Assembly (NCBI GenBank): GCA_963995505.1
Contig: OZ023181.1
Coordinates: 19,340,221-19,404,220, forward strand
DNA length: 64,000 nucleotides
Direction of reading: 5' to 3'
Source of the DNA: Hypericum androsaemum
Lineage: Eukaryota > Streptophyta > Magnoliopsida > Malpighiales > Hypericaceae
Part shown: in pieces, positions 23,987 through 34,800 of the stretch
Position numbering within the stretch: position 1 is the stretch's first letter
Layout of the letters: the number at the start of each line of letters is the position of its first letter
Made by a program: the position numbers and the translations under genes
The notes under the pieces: generated by a model
Seen by the model: only the letters and a program-made list of their open reading frames with translations
What the model was told of the DNA's origin: nothing
Database searches by the model: none

Positions 23987-24526
23987 AATTAGAATCATTG
24001 TGTGATATCACTTCCCATCTTCAATCTTGCCTGGCACAATTGGTAGCAGCTGTCCTATATGCCGGTGTATTGTGTCTTGTTTAGTCCAATTTCAATTGAT
24101 TGTCAATTTGTTCAGATGTAAAACTTTATTTTGGTGGAAAATAAAAATATGAATCTCCTAGTTCGGCTCTTCTTCACTCTAATTTTGGTCTCAAGAGAAA
24201 AGTGAAGTGTCATGAACGTGATTATCTATATAAATACTGGTTGAGAAAAAATAATCATGCCTAGAAATTTATAACTAAAAGTGCCAAATTGACAAACATT
24301 TGCTAAAAACAAATTTCACTGGATTAAAAAGCGTCAAACCAGAACTTTTCCCTAAATTTTATCGGACCGATCTAAGTTTGACATATTTAATTGTCCTATA
24401 TTGATGAATGATTTCGTGGAAGAAATTGTCACGATTGACAGCTACTTTAGGATGGCTTCAGATTACGCCTTGGTTTACCGCTACTCGATCGATTGACAGC
24501 TACTCGATCGATTGATACGGGATTAA

Positions 24527-25387
24527 ACTTTATGATGATCTTTTCATAACGAATCATTTGATGACTTGATATGTCTTTATTAATTAATTAATGATACGTG
24601 GACAAATGATGCCACTTCATATAATCTGTATGATGAATATTTAAGGTATAGAATTTTGTCATTAATGAAAAAAGTTGTTAAAATATTTAGATTAAATAAT
24701 TGTGCATCATTCTATGATAAATTAAATTAATTACGTTTTTGTACAGATTCTTTTTACAAACTTACTTCCATGTATTAATTTATCATTTGGTGATTTGGTA
24801 TTTCTCGACCAATCTACAAGAGCTATATAGATTGGCGGAGCCAAGTCATTAATCAAATGATTCCAACGACATGGAATAAAATATTATAATAATTAAGATT
24901 TGGCTAATTAAAAAATTTTGTACTAGAAAAATAGGTTCGAATCTTGAACCAAATAATAACTTAATTATTACCTTTTATTTTTAGCGACTAATTAAAAAAA
25001 TCTAAAACAGGAGACATAATATAAGTACTTCCACATCAGCCCCTCTATTCTCCTTTTTTACTTTATCAATATTAACCATAATTTTGTAAACAGGAGACAT
25101 ACATTTTTTTGTTAATTGGTATTTCTCGACGCTAAAAAAAACTAAGTTATTATTTGATTAAGATTCGAACTTCCTTTTCTAGTACAAAAATTTTTAATTA
25201 GCCAAATTATAATTATTATAAGATTTTATTCTATAATTAGTCATTGTAGTCGTGTGATTAAGATTTGGTCCAACCAATTCACATGGCTCTTGTAGATTGG
25301 TGGAGACATACCAAGTCATCTGATGACTTGGTATGGAGAGACCAAAGTTTCTCTGAGCTTAATCAAGAGATTTTAAATTTGAGTTCC
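24527..25387. mobile_element. Foldback elements filling the duplication spacer
   Basis: The spacer has two parts. First, 24537-24765 resembles one arm of the foldback element at 48197-49075; both contain ATTTAAGGTATAGAAT and a CATTAATGAAAAA phrase. Second, a roughly 190-bp inverted repeat pairs about 24777-24985 with about 25130-25335. Matching segments include CCAATCTACAAGAG on the left and CTCTTGTAGATTGGTGG on the right, and TTTTGTACTAGAAAA opposite TTTTCTAGTACAAAA. No coding capacity is visible. Confidence 0.75.
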
Positions 25388-25640
25388 TAAAAATGTAGAG
25401 TGTTAAATACCAAAAAATTTGTCATATTTCAAAAGTTTACTCAGATCGAATCTAAAAATACTAGGTGGTCTAAAAAAAAAATTAAACCACTCTCTCTCCT
25501 CTTTTGGGAAGTGACAATTACCCACACTTAATTGCAACAGAGAACAACCTTGCACCAAACCTTATTATCCTGCAGATTTAATAATCCCACAATAATTGGT
25601 CCTTTCTGTTGCCAAAAGCAAATACCAATGCCTCTCGCCT

Positions 25641-25646
25641 TATATA
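25641..25646 (+). promoter_or_regulatory. TATA box of hydrolase copy 2
   Basis: CTTATATACCA 93 bp before the ATG, the same context as copy 1. Confidence 0.5.
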
Positions 25647-25733
25647 CCACTAGGAGCCGAGCTAGGGCAGGTACGAACCACTAAAACAAAGAAAAACCCA
25701 TACATCAAAAAACACTCTTCGAGCAACTAAAAC

Positions 25734-27456
25734 ATGGTGAACTTGGTGGCTGCCCAGAAACCATTGATACATTGGCTAATGAAGAAGGCCGGGGTGGTTC
25801 CCCACCCGGTCGAGATCGAACCCGGAACGGTCATGAACTTCTGGGTACCGGTAGAAACCACCAAGAAACCCAAAGGAGAGTCCGAGTCCGAGTCGGAAAC
25901 CACCTTAACCAAGCCAACCAAGCCGGTGGTCGTCCTGGTCCACGGTTTCGCAACCGAGGGGATAGTCACCTGGCAGTTCCAGGTTGGTTCCCTGACCAAG
26001 AAATACTCGGTTTACATCCCCGACCTGCTCTTCTTCGGCGAGTCGACCACGGACCAGTCCGACCGATCGCCCACTTTCCAGGCACATACACTGGTCAGGG
26101 GGCTAGCCAAGCTGGGCGTGGAGAGATGCGTGGTGGTGGGGTTCAGCTACGGCGGGATGGTCGCGTTCAAGATGGCCGAGCTGTACCCGAGCCTGGTTCG
26201 GGCCATGGTCATGTCCGGTTCGATCCTGGCCATGACCGACTCGATCAGCGAGACCACGCTAAGCGGTCTCGGGTTCAAGTCTTCGTCGGAACTTTTGCTT
26301 CCCACTTCTGTGAAGGGCCTAAAGGCGTTGCTCTCTGTTGCTACTTACAAGAGACTTTGGTTCGCTGACCGGCTTCATAAGGACTTCCTCGAGGTTGCTT
26401 TCTATGGCCCCTATTATAGTATTTTGCATGCCAAACAACATTGAGCTAACAAATAAATTTAAACTGAAAATAAACACGAGTGGTAACACAACTTTTTCTA
26501 GTTCAACTAAACTTTAATATTATTGTATTTTCATAATTCAAGCATGAGATTTTTTTGCTAGTAGTATTTTGGTGACATCTATTCAAATGTTCTGTCTAAA
26601 CGGATTACCTACCTAATACTTATGATCTGATACACATGTTGGACGCGTGAAAGTCAAAGTTTAATTCCATCACTCATCTCATTTACCTTCCGAGTTAGAC
26701 TTTTACTCTCACATCTCTTTTATAATATAATGTCCGATTTGTTGGTATTTTTAGTATTCTTTATCCATTCTCATTTGTATTAAATTCAGACAAGTTGAGT
26801 ACAATCAGCTGCTGCCCGTTTTCTTACATTGCTGATCTCTACGGACAGGTGATGTTTACCAACAGGAAAGAGAGAGGTGAGCTATTAGATGGGCTAATAA
26901 TCAGCAACAAGGACACCACTGTCCCCAAATTCTCGCAGGTAAAACGTTAATGGATTTTAGGGGAAAATTTTACGATGGTTAAAACATCGAATATATATAG
27001 TATATTCAATGTATGTGATTTTACATTGTTTTAAAATTTAAGGAAAATGTCATAAAATTTTCACTTCAAATACTTTAGATTTTATTGGATTTTCATCTGA
27101 CTGAGCATAATAAAATTTCTTGATATTCAATATACAAATTCAGAAAATAGATCTATTGTGGGGGGAGAATGACCAGATGTTCAAGCTGGAGCTAGCAGAG
27201 AACATGAAAGAGTAAGTGCCATACTGATCATTAATTGGTTAATTGCCTTAATCAATCAAGACAAGGGAATCAATTCCGGACTTCCCCGCAATGGAAATTG
27301 GTTTTAATGTGATTTTGCAGGCAACTTGGGGAGAACGCATCGTTGCAGGGGATAAAGAAGGGAGGGCATTTGGTTCAATTGGAACGACCGTGCGTCTATA
27401 ATAGATGTCTCAAGCAGTTTCTAGCTTCTCTTCCAGAGGATGGAGAAACCAATTAA
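25734..27456 (+). CDS. Alpha/beta-hydrolase, tandem copy 2
   Basis: Four exons: 25734-26393, 26849-26938, 27144-27211 and 27321-27456, total 954 nt, 317 residues. It has the same structure as the upstream copy, with catalytic residues Ser138 (GFSYGG), Asp260 (WGENDQ) and His289 (KKGGH). It differs by an in-frame gain of two residues (an extra Ser-Glu in the GESESESE stretch near residue 50). Scattered replacements include HLVHLERP to HLVQLERP next to the catalytic His. No stop or frameshift is visible, so both copies look functional. The substrate is unknown. The duplicated upstream region suggests that each copy is transcribed independently. Confidence 0.9.
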
Positions 27457-28227
27457 AGTTAGAAGCATTGTGTGATATCATTTCCCATCTCCAATCTTGC
27501 CTGGCACAATTGGTAGCAGCTGTCCTAGATGCCGGTGTATTATGTCTTGTTTAGTCCAATTTCAATTGATTGTCAATTTGTTCAGATGTAAAACTTGATT
27601 TCAATGGAAAATAAATGTGAATCTCCAAGACTCTTTTCGGCTCTTCTTCACTCTAATTTTGGTCTCATTTGGCATGTCATTGTAAATGAGAAGAGAAAGG
27701 TGAAGTGTCGTGGACGTGATTATCTATAAAAATACTGGTTGAGAAAAAAGTAATCATGATTAGAAATTTATAACTAAAAGTGTCAACTTGACAAACATTT
27801 GCTAAAAACAAAAACCACTGGATTAAAACGCGTCAAACCAAAACTTTTCCCTTAATTTTATGAGACCGATCTAAGTTTGAGATATTTAATTGTCCTCTAC
27901 TGATGAATGATTTCGTGCAAGAAACTGTCAAGATTGACAGCTACTTTGTGATGGCTTCAGATTACGCCTTGGTTTACCGCTAGGCGATCGATTGATATGG
28001 GATTAATATAATTTAATGTGAGGTTTCGTATTTGGTGGCAACGAAAAATTTACCACATTTCGTGTTACTATCCAATTTTAATTTGAATTCACCACATTTT
28101 GGTGTTATTATGATAATCTAATTTGAGAAGGTGTGTGAAATGCACATAGCAGTTTGCAATTGTAGAAACCTTTCCTTGGACAGAAAGTGGTCGATTTGCA
28201 GAAAAACCCAAGGACCAGTAGCCAACG

Positions 28228-28491
28228 GGGTTGGATTGGGTTCGGAATGGGCCATTCCGAACCGTTTGGATTGAAGGACACGTGAAGACTTTTTTTGCAA
28301 AAAAGTTAAAACCCGGAGACAAAAATGAAAAAAGTTTGTGCGCGGCAAGGGATCACCAACATGCCGTTATCTATAATTGGACATGCCATTGTCATAGCAC
28401 GCGAGCCATTATTAATAACGGGACTTGCCAATGTCGGTCTTTAAGTCCAAACAGTTCAGAATGACCCCTTCACTCCGAACTCAATCCACTG
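28228..28491. mobile_element. MULE-like MITE, copy 2
   Basis: An inverted repeat of about 45 bp at both ends (left GGATTGGGTTCGGAATG; right the complement of CACTCCGAACTCAATCC) is bounded by an 11-bp direct repeat CAGTAGCCAAC at 28217-28227 and 28492-28502. The interior shares phrases (CATGCC, TAACGGGACTTGCCA) with the copy at 2899-3206, inverted relative to it. An 11-bp duplication fits Mutator-type transposition. Confidence 0.8.
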
Positions 28492-28892
28492 CAGTAGCCA
28501 ACATAGTTTCTTTCCTAACTGGCAATTGCTTTCAAATGTTACTGTCCTGAAATGAAACTATTCTAGGCGCCATCAATTTTTTCTTGTCTATGTCCAGAAT
28601 TTCACAGGCACAGAGTAATGAATTCCACATGGGAGCCCTCCTTTCCCAATTAACAAAAAGTTGAACATAAACAAATAAATTTCATTTATATAAAAAAATT
28701 CCTTTGGTTCAAAGAATCATATCTTCCCCCCATTTTTTACCAAAATTTTAACTAGTCGCAAGCGGTAATAGATTTGAATTCTCTTAAAAATGTATTGAAT
28801 TCAAATCTTATGAATGAAAAAGACACCACTATAAAATCCGTCATCTAAATAGGGTCCGACATCTCGACCATAAAAGAATCATATTTCCCGTA

Positions 28893-31800
28893 TCATCTGA
28901 AAGAAAACTGAATTTCCTCGAGGGTTCTTCCTTTTGTTTCAGGAACCCACAGCGTCACAAATACAACCGTAAACGCAGTCATCACTGTGTATATGGTAAA
29001 CGTTCCTGCAAATCACGAAGCTTATTAGTTAGTTAGTTAGTTAGTTATATAGAGCAGAACGTGAGAGCTAAAGATAGAGAGAGAGAGACCTCCTGCACTC
29101 CATGTTAAGAGCAAGTTTGCGGTCATTGTTACGACAAAAGACAGCAGCCAATTTGCCAAAACTGCCACACTACCGGCGAGGCCCTTGATATCAACCGGGA
29201 GTATCTGCAATGTTCGGATTAAGATTTTGATGATTTCCGAGTGGTCAATCGTGCTCGACTCTGGATTAGTCATATGACGGACGTGTTGGGTATGGAGACT
29301 TCGTACTATACGGAGTTACTGTTTACGCGTTGAATATACGGAGTTACTGTTCACATGTTGACTGGGTACTATTCATCCGCGGCCAGAAATGTGATTTCTG
29401 GTGGACGATTTTGCCCCTGCCGACACCAAATAGTCCTAGGCTGTGGGCACTATAAATACCCACCTCTCAGTCACTATTCCTGCATCTTCTTCCTTGTGTA
29501 GAGAGAGAGAGAGAGACAGAGAGAGAAGAGGAGAGAGAAACACCATTGTTGAGCGAGTGAAGCTCTAGAGTGTAGATCGAGCTTGATATAGTGAAATCTC
29601 CTGGCTTGGTACGCCCCCGGACGTAGATCGGTTTAGATCGAACCGGGTGACCAAATTTTTGTGTCGTATTCTTGTGTGCGTGAGTTTCCTTTGTGTTTGT
29701 CATCGATCTCTAGCTCCGGTATTGTTCGTGTGGTGTTTGGGGCCCTCGTGTTTCCCAACAATTGGTATCAGAGCCCGGGTTTAGGGCGTGGTGGGAGCAA
29801 TCACGATGGGTGATGTGAGATCGCCCGTGGAGAAGTTCGATGGCGTCGATTATGGCTTCTGGAAGATGCAAGTAGAGGACTACTTGTATGGCAAAGATTT
29901 GCACTTGCCCCTTGATGGGAAGAAGCCAGAGGACATGAAGGAAGAGGAGTGGAAGCTCCTAGATCGGAAAGCGATGAGCGTGGTGCGCTTGTCTTTGTCT
30001 AGGAACGTGGCCTTGCACACAGTAAAGTCAAAGACCACGAAGGAGATGTTGGAGACGTTGTCCGAGATGTACGAGAAGCCATCGGCGGCCAACAAGGTTC
30101 ACTTGATGAGGAAGTTGTTCAACCTTCGGATGGCGGAGGGTACGATGGTGACCAAGCATCTTCACGAGTTCAATGCAACGATAGCCCAATTGAGCTCGGT
30201 TAAGATCGACTTCGATGATGAGGTACAAGCCCTAATTTTACTAAGTTCTTTACCCGATAGTTGGAATGGCACGGTCACGGCAGTGAGTGCCTCGGCGGGG
30301 AAAGTAACGCTCAAGCTAGATGAGGTGAGGGATTTGATTATGAGTGAGGAGATTCGTAGAAAGGAATCCGGAGTAGCCTCGAGTTCAGCTTTGAGCATGG
30401 GTAACAGGGGAAGGTCTGAGAATAAGTGGAAGGGGAAGAAGGACCGGGGTAGGTCAAGATCTAAATCGAAGGGTGGTCCGAAGAAGGACAAGAGCTCGGT
30501 GCAATGTTGGAATTGTGAACAATATGGTCATTTCAGAGATCAATGCACGGCACCAAAGAAGGAAAAATCTGCAAATGCGACAACGGAAGATCACGGGGAT
30601 GCGTTGATCTTGAGTGTGAGCAGTCCATTGGAGGAGTGGGTATTGGATTCGGGAGCATCATTTCATTCTTGTAGCGATGCAGGGATGATGGAGAAGTATG
30701 TCATAGGTGATTATGGCAAAGTCTATCTAGCGAATGATGACCCTTTGAAAATTGTGGGCATGGGAGATGTTCGGATCAATACTCCTAATGGATCTTTGTT
30801 GTTGTTGAAAGGGGTGAGGCATATTCCTGGGTTGAAGAGGAATTTGCTATCCGTGGGGCAACTAGATGATGAAGGTTACACAGTGACCTTTGGTTGCAAG
30901 ACATGGAAAATTACCAAAGGAGCTAGGGTGGTGGCTCGAGGTTTGAAGGAGGGTACTTTGTATATGACGAAGAACACCAATGAGAGCATTAATGCTGCAG
31001 GTGCAACGGATGATGCAGATTTGTGGCATAGTCGCCTTGGCCACATGAGTGAGAAGGGAATGAGGGTGCTATGCTCGAAGGGGAAGCTTCCAGGCCTCAA
31101 GACAGTGGAAGTGGAACTCTGTGAGGATTGTGTTTTCAGGAAGCAGAAGAGAGTGAGTTTTTCGAGAGCTGGCAGATCTCCAAAGGAGCAGAAGCTTGAG
31201 TTGGTCCACAGCGATTTGTGGGGACCAGCACCAGTGGCATCCTTGGGTGGTTCGTTATATTACATGACCTTTATTGATGATTCTACAAGGAAGCTGTGGG
31301 TGTACTTCTTGAAACATAAGTCTGAAGCCTTTGATGCCTTCAAGAAGTGGAGAGCCCTTGTGGAAAATGAGACAGGTCTCAATGTGAAGTGTTTGAGATC
31401 TGACAATGGTGGAGAGTATGAGCTCCAAGAGTTCAAGGATTACTGTGCAGCAAATGGGATTCGCATGGAGAAGACAGTAGCTGGAACCCCCCAGCAAAAT
31501 GGCATCGCAGAGAGGATGAACAGAACAATCAATGAGAGAGCTAGGGCCATGCGACTGAAGTGTGGCTTACCAAAGATGTTTTGGGCGGATGCAGTGAACA
31601 CCGCGGCTTTCTTGATCAATAGAGGACCATCAACTCCTTTGGATAATGGGATACCGGAGGAGGCTTGGAGTGGGAAGGAGGTTGATCTTTCTTACCTTCG
31701 AGTATTTGGTTGTGTGTCATATGTTCATATTGATGCAGGTGATAGGAGCAAACTGGATGCTAAGTCCAAAAAGTGCACATTCATTGGATATGGTGGAGAT

Positions 31801-34800
31801 AATTTTGGTTTCAGGTTTTGGGATGAGAAGAACCGCAAGGTTATCAGAAGCCGAGATGTCATATTCAATGAGAAGGTTTTGTACAAGGACAGGGGGAGTG
31901 TATCCGACGAGGTGGGTTCTAGCAGTGAGGTGATTGAGTTAGACATCTCGAACTCAGGTGGGAGCAAAAGGGCACAAGATGGCCAGGTGGCCGAGGAGGA
32001 AGCGGAACCAAGTTCTCCACCACCATTGGTTCCGGTAAGGAGGTCCACAAGACAACGTGGGTCTCCAGATAGGTATTCGCCAGCTAATTTCTATCTCCTA
32101 TTAACTGATGGAGGAGAACCAGAAGATTTTGCAGAGGTTCAGAAGAGTGGACAAGTGGACAAGTGGAAGCTTGCAATGGATGACGAGATGAAGTCATTGA
32201 GGAGTAACATGACTTGGGAACTAGTCCAACTCCCTAAAGGCAAGAAGGCACTGCAAAATAAGTGGGTATATAGAGTTAAGCAAGAGGCGGATGGCACCGA
32301 GCGTTACAAGGCAAGACTGGTTGTGAAGGGATTTCAACAGAAATATGGTATAGATTTTACTGATGTTTTCACTCCTGTTGTGAAGCTGACCACTATTCGT
32401 ATGGTGTTGAGTATGGTAGCTTCAGAGAATCTGATGTTGGAGCAGATGGATGTGAAGACAGCATTTCTCCATGGTGATCTAGAGGAAGAGATCTACATGG
32501 TACAACCAGAGGGATACTTGTCAGATGGTAAAAGTGAGCTTGTGTGCAGGTTGAGGAAGAGCTTGTATGGCTTGAAGCAAGCTCCAAGGCAGTGGTACAA
32601 GAAGTTTGATGGGTTCATGCATGAGATTGAGTTCGTGCGCTGTGAGGCTGATCATTGCTGCTATTTCAAAAGATTTGACAATAGCTATATCATCCTTCTG
32701 CTTTATGTTGATGACATGTTGATAGCAGGCGCCAGTGCTCGGGAGGTGAGCAAGGTGAAGAAGCAATTGTCTGAGAGGTTTGCCATGAAGGACTTGGGGG
32801 AGGCTAAGCAAATCCTTGGGATGAGGATTGAGAGGAATAAGGCTGATGGGAAGCTGTTTCTCTCACAGGCTGAGTACATTGAGAAGGTGTTGAAGAGGTT
32901 CAACATGCAAAAGACCAACCCCAAGTTGACTCCTTTAGGTGGGCACTTTATGTTGTCCAAGAAGGATTCGCCTAAGAGTAAGGCGGAGAAGGCTCAAATG
33001 GAGAAGACTCCTTATGCATCGGCAGTCGGAAGCTTGATGTATGCTATGATTTGCACAAGGCCAGACATAGCACATGCGGTGGGAGTAGTGAGCAGATTCA
33101 TGAGCAATCCAGGTGAGCAGCATTGGATCGCAGTGAAGTGGATCCTTGGTTACTTGAGAGGTACTACTAAGAAGGCCCTGTGCTTTGAGGGCAAAGATGT
33201 GAAGCTGACAGGCTATTGTGATGCAGACTTGGGGTCCAATGATCATGATGGCAAGAGGAGCACTAGTGGTTATGTGTTCACACTGGGAGGGACAGCGATA
33301 TCTTGGGCTTCCAGGTTGCAAAAGGTTGTGGCTTTGTCAACCGCAGAAAGTGAGTATGTGGCTGTGACAGAAGCAAGCAAAGAGATGGTATGGTTGCAAA
33401 ACTTCTTGGGAGAATTGGGCAAGGAGCAAAGTGAAAGTGTGCTCCACAGTGACAGCCAAAGTGCGATACACTTGGCTAAGAATCCCGCATTCCACTCAAG
33501 GACAAAGCACATTGAGTTGAAGTATCACTACATTCGAAGTCTATTGGAGAGGAAGATCTTGCAACTTGAGAAGATTGACGGGAAAGTGAATCCCGCGGAT
33601 ATGTTGACTAAGGTGGTTACCTTAGAGAAGCTGAAGCTTAACATGGCTTCAGCGGGTCTAGTAAACTAGAGAAGAGACCCGGCGTACCAAGCAGTGAAGA
33701 GGAGAAGGAGGTCATCAAGTGAATGGTGACAAGTGTTGAGGTCAGTCTCCAGGTGGGAGATTGTTGGGTATGGAGACTTCGTACTATACGGAGTTACTGT
33801 TTACGCGTTGAATATACGGAGTTACTGTTCACATGTTGGATTCTGGTGGACGATTTTGCCCCTGCCGACACCAAATAGTCCTAGGCTGTGGGCACTATAA
33901 ATACCCACCTCTCAGTCACTATTCCTGCATCTTCTTCCTTGTGTAGAGAGAGAGAGAGAGACAGAGAGAGAAGAGGAGAGAGAAACACCATTGTTGAGCG
34001 AGTGAAGCTCTAGAGTGTAGATCGAGCTTGATATAGTGAAATCTCCTGGCTTGGTACGCCCCCGGACGTAGATCGGTTTAGATCGAACCGGGTGACCAAA
34101 TTTTTGTGTCGTATTCTTGTGTGCGTGAGTTTCCTTTGTGTTTGTCATCGATCTCTAGCTCCGGTATTGTTCGTGTGGTGTTTGGGGCCCTCGTGTTTCC
34201 CAACAGGACGGTCTTCCAGTGTTGCAATGAAAACCGACATACCTCCGACATGATAAGCCAAGGAATGGCCCCGAGTCCTAGATTAAAGAAAACAACCATG
34301 ACCTGGAACAAAAGAAACTCGTAAAACAAACTGATCGCCCCACAGAGATCGGTTTGAAGATGAAGGCATACCAGTAGCCCCACAGCTGATAGTATTCCCA
34401 TGATATCGTATGCATTCGAGTCTTTGGATATGAAACCCTGTCATAGGCAAATGAAGAAGGGAGGTTTCAGGAATCAATTAACCATTCTAAGATCAAATTA
34501 AATGATCATGGAGGTCGTATAGCATAGCCAACCTCCACATAAAAGGCAACCGAAACGAGGAGGAGGCTAACAACGATACCGGATGAAGACACCTGCACGG
34601 ATGACTCCGATCAGATATGTTGTCTTTTGAATTTTTCGAACTAAGATAGCCGCGGAGGACTCACAATAAGAAGCAGCCTCCGCCCAGTTTTATCCATCAA
34701 CCATGCTGCGACTGCAGTGGCGACAACCTACAAGACCGTTTATTTTTAACTCTCGAACCCGAAATCGCAGCTCCCTATTTCAATGATCCAACGGCATTAC

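Larger units (their letters stand above)
21901..24526 (+). repeat. Segmental tandem duplication, unit 1
   Basis: About 2.63 kb, closely similar in exons, introns, promoter and 3' flank to 25388-28006. It starts at TAAAAATGTAGAGTGTTAAA and ends near CGGGATTAA. Unit 1 carries a small extra repeat of CTACTCGATCGATTGACAG near its right end. Each unit contains a whole hydrolase gene with its own upstream region. Confidence 0.9.
25388..28006 (+). repeat. Segmental tandem duplication, unit 2
   Basis: About 2.62 kb, paralogous to 21901-24526, with scattered substitutions and small indels mostly in non-coding sequence. Confidence 0.9.
29279..34210 (+). mobile_element. Intact Ty1/copia element (copia-2) inside a sugar-transporter intron
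   Basis: The element runs 29284-34205, flanked by a perfect 5-bp target duplication GGACG (29279-29283 and 34206-34210). LTRs start TGTTGGG and end CCCAACA. A primer-binding site TTGGTATCAGAGC follows the 5' LTR, and a purine-rich stretch precedes the 3' LTR. It is transcribed opposite to the host gene and lies between exons ending WLIMSE and starting ILPVDIKG. The host intron would be only about 105 bp without it. Confidence 0.97.
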
